From positions 1 to 18,663 of the forward strand of contig CAUJJP010000065.1 in NCBI GenBank assembly GCA_963205525.1: 18,663 nucleotides of DNA. The letters run 5' to 3'. Both the position numbers and the translations under genes were made by a program. Source of the stretch: Pseudomonadota bacterium (GTDB taxonomy: Bacteria > Pseudomonadota > Gammaproteobacteria > Burkholderiales > Burkholderiaceae). Shown piece by piece: positions 6,477-14,401 of this stretch. Every line of letters begins with the position of its first letter. Position 1 is the stretch's first letter. The notes beneath the pieces are model-generated. The model did not search any database. It had not been told where the DNA came from and worked only from the letters and a program-made list of their open reading frames with translations.

Positions 6477-6500
6477 AAAAGGCCCGCGCGCGGCGGGCCT
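6477..6500 (-). terminator. Rho-independent terminator of the PEP-CTERM gene
   Basis: A perfect seven-pair GC stem GGCCCGC/GCGGGCC (6481-6487 and 6493-6499) with a five-base loop, extended by one A-T pair, is followed on the minus strand by TTTT (6480-6477). It lies about 20 bases beyond the PEP-CTERM stop. The T-run is on the minus side only, so it serves the leftward gene, although the stem could also slow the convergent plus-strand transcript. Confidence 0.75.
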
Positions 6501-6520
6501 GCGGTGGGCGGGACGCGGGT

Positions 6521-7078
6521 TCAGCCGCGTTGGCGGCGACGCCTCACCAGGCCCAGGGCGCCCAGGCCGAGCGCCATCAGCGCGTAGCTGCCGGGCTCGG
6601 GCACGGCCGAGACGCCGACCAAGGTGATGGTGCCGCTCCAGGTGCCGACCGAGCCCGAGTAGTTGTAGAGATTGCCCAGCAACAGCTGATAGCCGGGGTT
6701 AGCCGAGAAATCCAGCGGCGTCAGCAGGGTGTAGGTTTCCTGGGTCGCGGTGCCCGGCGTGGTGCTGTGCCCCGAGATCCAGTTGAAGTACTCGGGGTAA
6801 CCCAGAGACGAGAAGCCGCCCACCTGCAGCAGGCCCGGCTCGACGACCAGACCCAGGTCCGACGACCAGGTGATCCCCTCCTGGTAGTCGAGCACCCAGT
6901 CGGCGCGGACCGCGGTCAGGGTACCGGTGAGCGGGCCGATGATGGCGCTCAGGTCGATCGCGGTGTAACCCGTGAGGCTGAGGTCGTCGAATCCGTAGCT
7001 CACGTCGGCCCGCGCCGGGGCCGACAGCGTGGCAAGCGCGGCACAGACAAGCAGGGCCTGGGGCAGGCATTTGCGCAT
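6521..7078 (-). CDS. PEP-CTERM sorting domain exported protein
   Basis: This 185-residue exported protein carries an N-terminal signal peptide (MRKCLPQALLVCAALATLSA, with a likely ARA cleavage site near residue 24). A beta-rich, Thr/Ser/Gly-rich body follows. The C-terminus is a textbook PEP-CTERM signal: VPEP at about residue 159, a hydrophobic helix (GSYALMALGLGALGLV) and a terminal RRRRQRG cluster. Such proteins are recognised by an exosortase and sorted to the envelope or extracellular matrix, usually in biofilm-forming environmental Gram-negatives. No exosortase gene is in the window. The ATG at 7078 is chosen over an in-frame upstream start at 7144 because an excellent Shine-Dalgarno (GGAGGAG, 7090-7084) precedes it and the signal peptide begins there. 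The role of the mature protein is unknown. A terminator follows at 6477-6500. Confidence 0.9.
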   Translation of the reverse strand: MRKCLPQALLVCAALATLSAPARADVSYGFDDLSLTGYTAIDLSAIIGPLTGTLTAVRADWVLDYQEGITWSSDLGLVVEPGLLQVGGFSSLGYPEYFNWISGHSTTPGTATQETYTLLTPLDFSANPGYQLLLGNLYNYSGSVGTWSGTITLVGVSAVPEPGSYALMALGLGALGLVRRRRQRG

Positions 7079-7083
7079 GTTCT

Positions 7084-7092
7084 CTCCTCCTT
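7084..7092 (-). promoter_or_regulatory. Strong ribosome binding site of the PEP-CTERM gene
   Basis: Minus-strand AAGGAGGAG lies just upstream of the ATG at 7078. It is the best Shine-Dalgarno match noticed in the window and decides the start against the longer frame beginning at 7144. Confidence 0.85.
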
Positions 7093-7214
7093 GGCCGGGA
7101 AGGCATGAGTGCGAACGACCCCGGCTGTCATCCGCCTGCCGCACTATTCACGCGCCGCCGATGGGCGCAAGCGCACAAACACCCACACCCCCCTTGTTTT
7201 CATGCGGGGCAGGA

Positions 7215-9281
7215 TCAAAAACTCAGCGGGTCGACGTCGATCGCCCAGCGCAGCAGCCGCTTGTGGCGCGAGCGCAGTGCATGCAGCTGCGGCCGCCAGG
7301 CGGCCAGCCACTGCTGCAGCAAGGGGCGCGAGGCGCATTCCAGCAACAGCTGCATGCGCTCGACACCCGCCACCCGCGCCACCGGCGGCGGCACCGGCGC
7401 GTAGCAGACCACCCCCGGCGGCGGCGTCAGCGCGGCGGCCTCGGCCAGGAAGTCGTGCGCCACCTGGGTCTCGCGCGCCTCGGCGCGCAGCAGGGCCAGG
7501 TGGCCGGCAGGCGGCAGGCCCAGGCTGCGCCGCTCGGCCAGCTGCTCGGCGGCGAAGCCGGCGTAGTCCTGCCTTGCCAGCGCCTGGTACAGCGGATGGC
7601 TGGGGTGCCAGGTCTGTATCCACATCTCGGCCCCCTGCGACTGCGCGGCGTCGCGGCCGGCGCGGCCGGCGGCCTGCATCAGGAGCGCGAACAGGCGCTC
7701 CGGCGCCCGGAAGTCGCTGGCGAACAGGGCGCCGTCCGGGTTGACCGCGGCCACGAGCGTCATGCGCCGAAAGTCGTGCCCCTTGGCCACCATCTGGGTG
7801 CCGACCAGGACGTCGACCTCGCCCGCGTGCACCGCGGCCAGCTGGCTCTCCAGCGCGCCCTTGAGCCGGGTGCTGTCGGCGTCGATGCGGGCGATGCGGG
7901 CCCCGGGCAGCAGCTCGGCGATCTGCTCGGCCAGTTTCTCGGTGCCGCGTCCCAGCGGGGCGATGTCGAGGTTGCCGCAGTCCGGGCAGGCGCGCGGCAC
8001 GCGCTCGGCGTAGCCGCAGTGGTGGCAACGCAGGCTGCGGTCTTCCTTGTGGAACACGCGCCAGGCGCTGCAGTGCGCGCAGGCGCTCTTCCAGCCGCAG
8101 GCGGCGCAGAACAGCACCGGCGCGTAGCCACGCCGGTTCAGCAGCAGCAGGCTTTGCTCGCCGCGCGCGATGCGCTGCTCGATCGCCTCCAGCAGCGGCG
8201 GCGCGAGCACGCCGCGCTGGGCGCGCTCGCGCGGCAGCCGGCCCATGTCGAACACGCGCAGCCGCGGCAGCGCGCCGTCGCCCACGCGCGCGGCCAGGGT
8301 CAGGCGCGCGTAGCGCCCTTCCTCGGCGCGCTGCCAGCTCTCCAGCGAGGGGGTGGCCGAGCCCAGGATGACCGGCAGGCGCTCGCGCTGGGCGCGCCAG
8401 ACCGCGAGGTCGCGCGCCGAGTAGCGGGCACCGTCCTGCTGCTTGAACGAAGGGTCGTGCTCCTCGTCGACAACGATCAGGCCCAGCCGCGGCATCGGGG
8501 TGAACACCGACAGCCGGGTGCCGAGCACGAGGTCGGCCTCGCCCAGGTGTGCGGCCAGCCAGTGCTGCAGTCGCTGCGCCGGCGTCAGGCCGCTGTGCTG
8601 GGCCACCAGCAGCCGGCCCGGGAAGCGCTGCGCAAAGCGCGCCTGCAGCTGCGGCGTGAGGTTGATCTCGGGCACCAGCACCAGCACCTGGCGGCCGGCG
8701 TCCAGCGCACGCGCGGCGGCGCGCAGGTAGAGCTCGGTCTTGCCGGAACCGGTGACGCCGTGCAGCAGCACCGGGCCGGCAGGCATGCCTGCCAGCCGCT
8801 GCAGCGCCGCCGCCTGCTCGGCGCTCAGCGCCGGCGGCTCGGGGGCCGGGCCGGTGGCGGGCGGCGGCCTGCGGCGCCGCTGCAGCCGGCGCGCCAGCTG
8901 CACGGCGTCTATGCGCCGCAGCTCGGGCGGCAGGACCGCCAGCGCCAGCTCCCCCAGCCCGCGCTGGTAGTAGCCGGCCGCGAAGCTGACCAGGTCGCGC
9001 CAGGTCTCGGGCAGCGGCGGCAGGGCGTCCAGCACCTGCGCCAGCGGCCGCAGGGGGCGCTCGGCCGACGCCGCGCCCTCAGCCGGCCCCCAGGCGATGC
9101 CGGTGACCACGCGCCGCCCCAGCGGCACGCGCAGCAGGGTTCCACTGGCCACGACCTGTGTCGAGAGGTAGTCCAGCGGCGCCCCGAGGCCGCTGTGCTG
9201 GGGCGCCTCCACCGCCACCTGCAGTCGGACCGCCGCCTGTGAACTTGCGCACGATTGCTCAGGCAAATCTGACGATTGCAC
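7215..9281 (-). CDS. priA: Primosomal protein N' (replication restart helicase PriA)
   Basis: The 688-residue product fits the PriA family. Features in order: an N-terminal 3'-DNA-binding region (VAVEAPQHSGLGAPLDYLS), Walker A GVTGSGKTELYL, DEEH box VVDEEHDPSFKQQ, helicase motif GSATPSLESW, then a zinc domain with four CxxC pairs (CAAC, CAHC, CHHC, CPDC), and the GTEKLAEQI and GTQMVAKGHDF motifs of the C-terminal helicase lobe. PriA recognises stalled forks and D-loops and reloads the replicative helicase. The frame opens with GTG at 9281; a start a little further in, nearer VRLQVAVEAP, is possible because there is no clear ribosome binding site. The gene lies downstream of hemE in the same direction, separated by a 265-base AT-richer gap with DnaA-box-like sequences. 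Confidence 0.95.
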   Translation of the reverse strand: MQSSDLPEQSCASSQAAVRLQVAVEAPQHSGLGAPLDYLSTQVVASGTLLRVPLGRRVVTGIAWGPAEGAASAERPLRPLAQVLDALPPLPETWRDLVSFAAGYYQRGLGELALAVLPPELRRIDAVQLARRLQRRRRPPPATGPAPEPPALSAEQAAALQRLAGMPAGPVLLHGVTGSGKTELYLRAAARALDAGRQVLVLVPEINLTPQLQARFAQRFPGRLLVAQHSGLTPAQRLQHWLAAHLGEADLVLGTRLSVFTPMPRLGLIVVDEEHDPSFKQQDGARYSARDLAVWRAQRERLPVILGSATPSLESWQRAEEGRYARLTLAARVGDGALPRLRVFDMGRLPRERAQRGVLAPPLLEAIEQRIARGEQSLLLLNRRGYAPVLFCAACGWKSACAHCSAWRVFHKEDRSLRCHHCGYAERVPRACPDCGNLDIAPLGRGTEKLAEQIAELLPGARIARIDADSTRLKGALESQLAAVHAGEVDVLVGTQMVAKGHDFRRMTLVAAVNPDGALFASDFRAPERLFALLMQAAGRAGRDAAQSQGAEMWIQTWHPSHPLYQALARQDYAGFAAEQLAERRSLGLPPAGHLALLRAEARETQVAHDFLAEAAALTPPPGVVCYAPVPPPVARVAGVERMQLLLECASRPLLQQWLAAWRPQLHALRSRHKRLLRWAIDVDPLSF

Positions 9282-9546
9282 GCTAAGTCACTGTCACCAA
9301 AGCAGTTTATGACTTGCCCACGAAACCTGTGGACAACTTTGTGGATTTGCTGCGCCCAGAGCTGCCAAGTGCTTGATTCTTCGGCCTCGCAGACAGATTG
9401 CCTGTTTTCGCAGCACCGAAATGATTTCAATCAAATCAAAGAGTTAGCACGATTTCCCGTGCGCCTGGCCGGGCTGGTGACGCCGGAGTCACCGCAACGT
9501 CAAAAATGGGGATAAGTCAAGCCTGAGTGCGTACTCACGGGCATGT
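9282..9546 (-). promoter_or_regulatory. hemE-priA intergenic region, priA upstream region with DnaA-box-like sites
   Basis: This is the largest gene-free stretch in the window, and it is visibly AT-richer than its surroundings, especially around 9370-9460. It holds two same-strand DnaA-box-like nonamers 12 bases apart: TTGTCCACA (minus, 9336-9328; one difference from TTATNCACA) and AAATCCACA (minus, 9348-9340; two differences). A third, TTATCCCCA (minus, 9515-9507; one difference), lies near the hemE end. A hairpin GGTGAC/GTCACC (9476-9493) is also present. The priA promoter should lie here, but I could not fix -35/-10 elements. No convincing hemE terminator was seen. Confidence 0.4.
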
Positions 9547-10677
9547 TCAGGCGGCAGGCTCTACGCCGGGCCGCTGGCGGCGTGAGTGCGTGTGCACCGC
9601 CTCCAGCAGGGCCGCCACCTGTTCCGTAGGTGTGTGCTGACTGATGCCGTGGCCGAGGTTGAAGACGTGGCCGTCCCAGCCGCCGTCGGCTCGCTGCGGC
9701 GCACCAAAACTGTCGAGCACGGCGACCGCTTCGCGCGCCACCACGGCGGGCGGTGCGAACAGCACGTTCGGATCGAGGTTGCCTTGCAGCGCCACCTGGT
9801 GTCCGTGCGCCGCCCGCGCCCGGCCCAGGTGGACGGTCCAGTCCACCCCCACCACGTCGGCGCCACTGGCGGCGATCTCGTGCAGCCAAGGCGCGCCGCC
9901 CTTGGTGAAGACGATCACCGGGACCTGGCGCCCTTCGGCCTGCCGCTTCAGGGCCTGCACGACCTGCCGCGTGTAAGCCAGGCTGAAGGACTGGAAGGCG
10001 CCATCGGCCAGCACCCCGCCCCAGGAGTCGAAGATCATGAGCGCCTGCGCACCGGCATCGACCTGCGCGTTCAGGTAGGCCGCCACCGCCTGCGCGTTGA
10101 TGTCCAGGATGCGGTGCATCAGGTCCGGGCGCGCGTAAAGCATGGTCTTCACGCGCCGGTAGTCGTCGCTGCCGCCGCCTTCCACCATGTAGCAGGCCAG
10201 CGTCCACGGGCTGCCGGCAAAGCCGATCAGCGGCACGCGCTGGCCCGCCCTGCCCTGCGCGTCGGTGCTGCGCAGGGCGCGGCGGATCGAGGCCACGGCG
10301 TCGAACACGTAGCGCAGGCGGTCAAGGTCGGGCACGCGCAGTGCCGCGACGGCCGCTTCATCGCGCAGCGGGTGGGCGAAGCGCGGCCCCTCGCCTTCGG
10401 CGAAGCTCAGTCCCAGTCCCATCGCGTCGGGCACGGTGAGGATGTCCGAGAACAGGATGGCCGCATCCAGCGGGTAGCGGTCCAGCGGCTGCAGCGTGAC
10501 CTCGGTGGCGTACTGCGGGCTGGTCGCCAGACCCATGAAGCTGCCCGCACGGGCACGTGTGGCGCGGTACTCGGGCAGGTAGCGGCCGGCCTGGCGCATC
10601 AGCCACACCGGTGTGTAGGCGGTGGGCTGGCGCAGGCAGGCGCGCAGAAAGGTGTCGTTGTGCAGCGGCTCGCTCAT
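9547..10677 (-). CDS. hemE: Uroporphyrinogen decarboxylase
   Basis: The 376-residue product decarboxylates the four acetate side chains of uroporphyrinogen III to give coproporphyrinogen III in heme biosynthesis; it acts in the cytosol as a dimer. Diagnostic motifs are [16 protein letters not shown] (about residues 23-38, with the substrate-binding arginines), [15 protein letters not shown] (catalytic Asp), [26 protein letters not shown], and the late [11 protein letters not shown] with the conserved His. The length is slightly above E. coli HemE (354), with an extra Arg/Pro tail. The start ATG at 10677 gives the typical N-terminus; upstream in-frame codons are not conserved-looking. It is divergent from lemA across a 174-base gap and precedes priA. 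Confidence 0.97.
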   Translation of the reverse strand: MSEPLHNDTFLRACLRQPTAYTPVWLMRQAGRYLPEYRATRARAGSFMGLATSPQYATEVTLQPLDRYPLDAAILFSDILTVPDAMGLGLSFAEGEGPRFAHPLRDEAAVAALRVPDLDRLRYVFDAVASIRRALRSTDAQGRAGQRVPLIGFAGSPWTLACYMVEGGGSDDYRRVKTMLYARPDLMHRILDINAQAVAAYLNAQVDAGAQALMIFDSWGGVLADGAFQSFSLAYTRQVVQALKRQAEGRQVPVIVFTKGGAPWLHEIAASGADVVGVDWTVHLGRARAAHGHQVALQGNLDPNVLFAPPAVVAREAVAVLDSFGAPQRADGGWDGHVFNLGHGISQHTPTEQVAALLEAVHTHSRRQRPGVEPAA

Positions 10678-10837
10678 CGGCGGATTATCGGCGCCCGGGT
10701 CGGTCGCCCGCGGCCGGGGCATCGCGGCCGGGAGCACCGCGGCCAGGAGGCCGCTGTCGCGAGCCGACGATGCGCTAAGCTGGAACTCTTGAGGTCGCGC
10801 GCGCCGGTCCCACCTGGGGCGCGTGCCCAACCCGCAC

Positions 10838-10842
10838 GGAGG
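10838..10842 (+). promoter_or_regulatory. Ribosome binding site of lemA
   Basis: GGAGG lies nine bases upstream of the ATG at 10852, which supports that start for the LemA lipoprotein. Confidence 0.8.
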
Positions 10843-10851
10843 ACTTCGCAC

Positions 10852-11448
10852 ATGAACGCTCTCGCCCGCCTGCTGTTCACCCTGACGCTCGCCGCCTTGC
10901 TCGGTGGCTGCGGCTACAACGAGTTCCAGCGCCTGGACGAGCAGGTCAAGAGCAGCTGGTCGGAGGTGATCAACCAGTACCAGCGGCGCGCCGACCTGAT
11001 CCCCAACATCGTCGCCACCGTCAAGGGCGAAGCGAACTTCGAGCAGGAGACGCTGACCCGCGTGGTCGAGGCGCGCAGCAAGGCCACCTCGATCCAGGCC
11101 ACGCCGGAGCTGGTCAACGACCCTCAGGCCTTCGACAAGTTTCAGCAGGCGCAAGGCGAGCTGACGGGGGCGCTGTCGCGCCTGATGGTGGTCGTCGAGC
11201 AGTATCCCAACCTGAAGGCGAATCAGGGCTTCCAGGACCTTCGGGTGCAGCTGGAGGGCACGGAGAACCGAATCACGGTGGCACGCAACCGCTACATCAA
11301 GGCGGTGCAGGACTACAACGTGCTGACACGCAGCTTCCCGAACAACCTGACGGCAATGGTGTTCGGCTACCAGGTCAAGCCCAGCTTCACGGTCGCCAAC
11401 GAGGCCCAGATCTCCCAGCCGCCCAAGGTGGATTTCGGCGGCAAGTGA
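10852..11448 (+). CDS. lemA: LemA family lipoprotein
   Basis: This 198-residue protein has a lipoprotein signal peptide with lipobox LGGC (Cys about residue 20), so it is probably lipid-anchored. The mature part has the LemA signature: [20 protein letters not shown], then [20 protein letters not shown], long helices with [10 protein letters not shown], and [20 protein letters not shown], ending in the [10 protein letters not shown] region. LemA proteins form a helical bundle; their function is not settled, but they occur next to TPM-domain proteins, as here. Start ATG 10852 is backed by GGAGG. The TPM-domain gene follows 51 bases downstream and a second TPM gene overlaps that one, suggesting a single three-gene operon. 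Confidence 0.93.
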   Translation: MNALARLLFTLTLAALLGGCGYNEFQRLDEQVKSSWSEVINQYQRRADLIPNIVATVKGEANFEQETLTRVVEARSKATSIQATPELVNDPQAFDKFQQAQGELTGALSRLMVVVEQYPNLKANQGFQDLRVQLEGTENRITVARNRYIKAVQDYNVLTRSFPNNLTAMVFGYQVKPSFTVANEAQISQPPKVDFGGK

Positions 11449-11499
11449 GCGCCGGCCAAGGTCGCATCGGCGATCCCCAGCTTCACGCGGTCTGAATCG

Positions 11500-12411
11500 A
11501 TGCGCAGCCTGCAGCTGTGGCTGGTGCTGTGGCTGGTGCTGGCGGCACTGTGTCCGGCCTGGGCGCAGGACCTGCGGCCGGTGCCGGCGCTCAGTGGGCG
11601 CGTGATCGACCAGACCGGCAGCCTGACGCCGGAGCGCATCGCCGCGCTGGACGCCAAGCTGGCCGCCTTCGAGGCCGAGGCCGGACCGCAGATCGTGGTC
11701 CTGATGCTGGGCACGACGAAGCCGGAGGACATCGCCGACTTCACCCAGCGCGTCGCAGACGCCTGGAAGATCGGCCGCCGTGATGTCGGCGACGGCCTGC
11801 TGCTGGTGGTGGCCAAGGACGACCGGCGGGTGCGAATCGCGCCCGCCAAGGCGCTGGAAGGCGCGATCCCCGACCTGGCGGCGCGCCAGATCATCGAGCG
11901 TGCCATCACCCCGGCCTTTCGCGCAGGTGACTTCGCGGGCGGGCTGGACGCGGCGATCGACGAGCTGATGGCGCGCATCCGCGGCGAGGATCTGCCGGCA
12001 CCGCCACCCCCCTCATCTGCGGACGGCTGGGACCGGGGCGAGCTGCCGATCTTCCTGTTCGTGGTGGTGCCGGTGGTCGGCGGCGTGATGACGGGCATCC
12101 TCGGGCGCAAGCTGGGCACGCTGGCCACCGCGGGCGTGTCCGGCGCCATCGTCTGGTGGCTCACCGCGAGCGCACTCATGGTGGCGGCCACGGTGGCAGC
12201 GGCGCTTGTGCTGGTGGGTTTGCTGGGCCTGGGCAGCGGCGCGCGCGGCATCACGCGCGGTGGCCGGCGGCGCGGCGGCTTCCCCGGCGGCTTCGGGGGC
12301 GGGTTCGGCGGCGGCTTCGGCGGCGGCGGCGGTGGATTCGGCGGCGGCGGCGGCTTCAGCTCCGGCGGCGGCGGTGACTTCGGCGGCGGCGGCGCCTCGG
12401 GAGACTGGTGA
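11500..12411 (+). CDS. TPM domain membrane protein with Gly-rich tail (YgcG family)
   Basis: The 303-residue product starts with a signal peptide ([20 protein letters not shown], cleavage probably after AWA). A TPM (TLP18.3/Psb32/MOLO-1) domain follows, about residues 30-160, with [32 protein letters not shown], and [20 protein letters not shown]. Two or three membrane segments follow ([20 protein letters not shown], and two hydrophobic stretches to about residue 245). The last 50 residues are an extreme glycine/phenylalanine repeat (GGFGGGF) ending GASGDW, typical of YgcG-type proteins. The biochemical role of bacterial TPM domains is uncertain, though roles in membrane protein maintenance have been proposed. 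The gene lies between lemA and a second TPM gene; its TGA overlaps the GTG/ATG start region of the next gene. Confidence 0.9.
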   Translation: MRSLQLWLVLWLVLAALCPAWAQDLRPVPALSGRVIDQTGSLTPERIAALDAKLAAFEAEAGPQIVVLMLGTTKPEDIADFTQRVADAWKIGRRDVGDGLLLVVAKDDRRVRIAPAKALEGAIPDLAARQIIERAITPAFRAGDFAGGLDAAIDELMARIRGEDLPAPPPPSSADGWDRGELPIFLFVVVPVVGGVMTGILGRKLGTLATAGVSGAIVWWLTASALMVAATVAAALVLVGLLGLGSGARGITRGGRRRGGFPGGFGGGFGGGFGGGGGGFGGGGGFSSGGGGDFGGGGASGDW

Positions 12412-12929
12412 TGGGGCCGCACCGCAACCGCTGGCTGCGCCTGCTGCGCCACCGCTGGTTCGACGACGGCGACGTGCGGCGCGCGCTCGACGCGGCGGCC
12501 CTGGACCGGATCGCGGCGCGCGTGGGTGCGAGCGAGGCCGGGCACAGCGGCGAAATTCGCATCAGCGTGGAGGCCGCGCTGCCGCTGTCCTACCTCTGGC
12601 GGCGCCTGAGCGCGCGCGATCGTGCGCTCGCCCTGTTCTGCCGCCTGCGCGTGTGGGACACCGAGCACAACAACGGTGTCCTGATCTACCTGCTGCTGGC
12701 CGAACACGCGATCGAGATCGTCGCCGACCGCGGCCTGGCGCGCCGCGTCGCGCCCGAGCACTGGCAGGCGCTGCTGGCGCAGATGCGCGAGGCGCTGCGC
12801 GCCGGCCACTGCGAGGCTGCGTTGATGCAGGCGGTGGACAGCGTCGGGCAGGCGCTGGCGGCGCACTTCCCGCTCGCCCCCGGCAGCGCCAACCCCGACG
12901 AGCTGAGCAACCGCGTCGACCTGCGCTGA
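12411..12929 (+). CDS. TPM domain protein, soluble
   Basis: This 172-residue protein has no signal peptide or membrane helix. The TPM-like fold covers nearly all of it: LDAAALDRIAARVGASEAGH, GEIRISVEAALP, RALALFCRLRVWDTEHNNGV, LIYLLLAEHAIEIVADRGLA, and a C-terminal helical part. The HNNGVLIYLLLAEHAIEIVAD core is the best mark of the family. The upstream TGA (12409-12411) shares bases with the candidate starts GTG 12408 and ATG 12411, so translation is likely coupled; I take the ATG. It is the third gene of the lemA cluster and probably a cytoplasmic partner of the membrane-bound TPM protein. Its stop lies in a perfect palindrome shared with the convergent gene. Confidence 0.85.
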   Translation: MGPHRNRWLRLLRHRWFDDGDVRRALDAAALDRIAARVGASEAGHSGEIRISVEAALPLSYLWRRLSARDRALALFCRLRVWDTEHNNGVLIYLLLAEHAIEIVADRGLARRVAPEHWQALLAQMREALRAGHCEAALMQAVDSVGQALAAHFPLAPGSANPDELSNRVDLR

Positions 12930-12941
12930 GCCGCGGCTCAG
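12926..12941. repeat. 16-bp perfect palindrome spanning two convergent stop codons
   Basis: CTGAGCCGCGGCTCAG is fully self-complementary. It contains the TGA of the plus-strand TPM gene (12927-12929) and the stop of the minus-strand nucleotidyltransferase gene (12938-12940). There is no T-run on either side, so it is not a canonical terminator, although in transcripts it could fold at the 3' ends of both mRNAs. Confidence 0.6.
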
Positions 12942-13579
12942 CCCGCGGTCGGCAGGCGCAGCCGGCGGCCGGTCTCGCGCTCGAATCGCTCCAGGTCCTG
13001 CGGCGTGTCGATGTCGACGCGGTAGCTGCGGTCGCGGGTGACGAAGGGCGCCACCTGCCCGGGGTGCGCGTCCTGCCACTGGCGGGCGCCGGCCGCGCCC
13101 GCGAGCACCGCCGCGCGCACCGCGGCGGAAAAGACGACCGGGTTGCCCCGTTCGCCGTCGACCATGGGCACCAGCACCTCGGCGCCTGGCGGGCGACCCT
13201 GCCATGCCGCGAGCAAGGCCTCGAGCTCGGGACGGCCCAGCAGCGGCTGGTCGGCCAGCGCCACCAGCACCGCCGCGTGGCGCCCGGACAAGGCGGCCAG
13301 CCCCAGGCGCTGGGAGCTGTTCTGGCTTGCCTCGGGATCCGGGTTGCGCACGAAGCGTTGCCCCTGCAGCAGCGGCTCGATGCGCTCGGCGTGGTGGCCG
13401 GTGACGACGACGATCTCGGCCACGCCAGCGCTCGTCAGCGCGTCCAGCATGCGCTGCAGCAGCGGCACGCCGTCGAGCTCGAGCAAGCACTTGGGCCGCC
13501 CGCCCAGGCGCGAGCCGCTGCCCGCCGCCAGCAGCACGGCGGCGACATCGGCCGTCGGCGCAACCGCGTCTGGAGCCAC
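12938..13579 (-). CDS. MobA/MocA-like NTP transferase (nucleotidyltransferase family)
   Basis: The 213-residue cytosolic protein has a Rossmann-like NTP-transferase fold. The N-terminal signature is LLAAGSGSRLGGRPKCLLEL (about residues 16-35, nucleotide-binding glycines plus the conserved Lys), followed by GVPLLQRMLDAL, IVVVTGHHAERIEPLL, the metal-binding-like VALADQPLL, GERGNPVVFS, and VDIDTPQDLERFE. These fit the MobA-like/MocA family, which transfers CMP or GMP to molybdopterin; MocA-type members serve xanthine dehydrogenase/CO dehydrogenase-type enzymes. It lies 12 bases downstream of a CoxG-like gene, and that pairing supports a molybdenum-hydroxylase link, though no such enzyme is in the window. 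The start is GTG 13579, preceded by an AGGCGG ribosome site. Confidence 0.82.
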   Translation of the reverse strand: MAPDAVAPTADVAAVLLAAGSGSRLGGRPKCLLELDGVPLLQRMLDALTSAGVAEIVVVTGHHAERIEPLLQGQRFVRNPDPEASQNSSQRLGLAALSGRHAAVLVALADQPLLGRPELEALLAAWQGRPPGAEVLVPMVDGERGNPVVFSAAVRAAVLAGAAGARQWQDAHPGQVAPFVTRDRSYRVDIDTPQDLERFERETGRRLRLPTAG

Positions 13580-13591
13580 CGCCTGATCGCC

Positions 13592-14215
13592 TCAGCCGCG
13601 CTTGCCGAACAAGCCGGCGAGCCAGTTCTTCACCATGATCCAGAGCAGGGCGAACGGGTTCAGCGCCTTCACCTCGGCCACAGCGGCTGCAGCGGCTGCC
13701 GGCGCGGCCGAAGGCGGCACTGCCGACGACCCACCCTCCGGCGCCACCGCGGCAAGCGGCACCGCCGCCGCTGCACTGCGGAAGTTGGCCGCGAACTGCT
13801 GCAGCATGGCGTCGGACACCGGCACCAGCAGCCGGCTGCCGAACTGCGCGAGCTTGCCGCTGACGGTGATCACCGCCTGCCCGACCAGGACGCTGCTGCC
13901 CGGCGCTTCGCCCGGCTCGACCTGCGCGCTGAGCTTCATGGTCGCCGACGACCCGGCCTTGTCCGCTCCCTTGCCCAGCATCTGCAGCTGGCGTGCCGCA
14001 GGGTCCAGCCCCAGGACCTCGATCTCGCCGTTGAACAGCATCACGGCCGGACCGATCTTGCTCTTCACCGTGCCCTTGTAGTGGGTCTCGTCGACCTGCT
14101 CGGTGATCTGCGCCCCCGGCATGCAGGCCGCGGTGGCGCGCACGTCGGCGAGCACCGCCCAGGCCTGCTCGACGCTGGCGTCCAGGGGATAGGTCTTGTC
14201 GAGTCTGACTTCCAT
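13592..14215 (-). CDS. CoxG-like SRPBCC family protein (CO dehydrogenase subunit G family)
   Basis: The 207-residue product begins MEVRLDKTYPLDASVEQAWA and has an SRPBCC/START-like hydrophobic-cavity domain to about residue 145: VLADVRATAACMPGAQITEQ, YKGTVKSKIGPAVMLFNGEI, KLSAQVEPGEAPGSSVLVGQ, and ITVSGKLAQFGSRLLVP. An alanine/proline linker leads to a C-terminal hydrophobic helix (LNPFALLWIMVKNWLAGLFG) that can anchor it to the membrane. This layout is that of CoxG, associated with membrane attachment of molybdenum CO dehydrogenases and related proteins. The ATG at 14215 gives the usual N-terminus; a frame open to 14296 is not conserved-looking. It precedes the MobA-like gene by 12 bases, probably as an operon, and no CODH structural genes are visible. 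Confidence 0.85.
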   Translation of the reverse strand: MEVRLDKTYPLDASVEQAWAVLADVRATAACMPGAQITEQVDETHYKGTVKSKIGPAVMLFNGEIEVLGLDPAARQLQMLGKGADKAGSSATMKLSAQVEPGEAPGSSVLVGQAVITVSGKLAQFGSRLLVPVSDAMLQQFAANFRSAAAAVPLAAVAPEGGSSAVPPSAAPAAAAAAVAEVKALNPFALLWIMVKNWLAGLFGKRG

Positions 14216-14348
14216 GGGGCGGGTCCGGCTGGGAAAGGGATTGCACGCGCGCACTGCAGGGGCGCAGGGCCATGCAGATGCCGGGTTCGATTGCACCGCA
14301 GCCAGGGTGCGCTGTCGATCAGGGTAGCGACCGACGGGCCAGGAAGGA

Positions 14349-14380
14349 GAAAAGGCCGGCCCGCCTGCGCGGGTCGGCCT
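14349..14380 (-). terminator. Rho-independent terminator of the atp operon
   Basis: A 12-pair stem (14353-14364 with 14369-14380, one non-Watson-Crick position) and a four-base loop are followed on the minus strand by TTTTC. It lies about 20 bases beyond the atpC stop, with the T-run on the minus side. This is the expected end of the atp transcript. Confidence 0.82.
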
Positions 14381-14401
14381 CCTGCGGCGCGTCGCCGGGG
14401 C

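Noticed and set aside
7100..7200. A possible sigma-54 promoter upstream of the PEP-CTERM gene
   Set aside because: The minus strand has a GG-N10-GC spacing in a G/T-rich run, but the rest of the -24/-12 consensus (TGGCAC, TTGC) does not fit. Too weak to call, although PEP-CTERM genes are sometimes sigma-54 dependent.
7029..9242. A 737-codon plus-strand frame opposite priA
   Set aside because: Shadow of priA: Gln/His/Arg/Ala-rich composition and no domain.
9282..9546. Chromosomal replication origin
   Set aside because: Only three DnaA-box-like sequences, none exact, with no dnaA or dnaN nearby and no skew data. Reported only as a DnaA-box cluster.
12270..12405. Gly-rich GGC repeat as a tandem-repeat element
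   Set aside because: It encodes the normal glycine-rich tail of YgcG-type TPM proteins and is explained by the protein.
11367..14273. A 968-codon minus-strand frame across the TPM genes and coxG
   Set aside because: It lies antisense to the TPM genes and out of frame with the coxG and nucleotidyltransferase genes; Pro/Ser/Arg-rich shadow.
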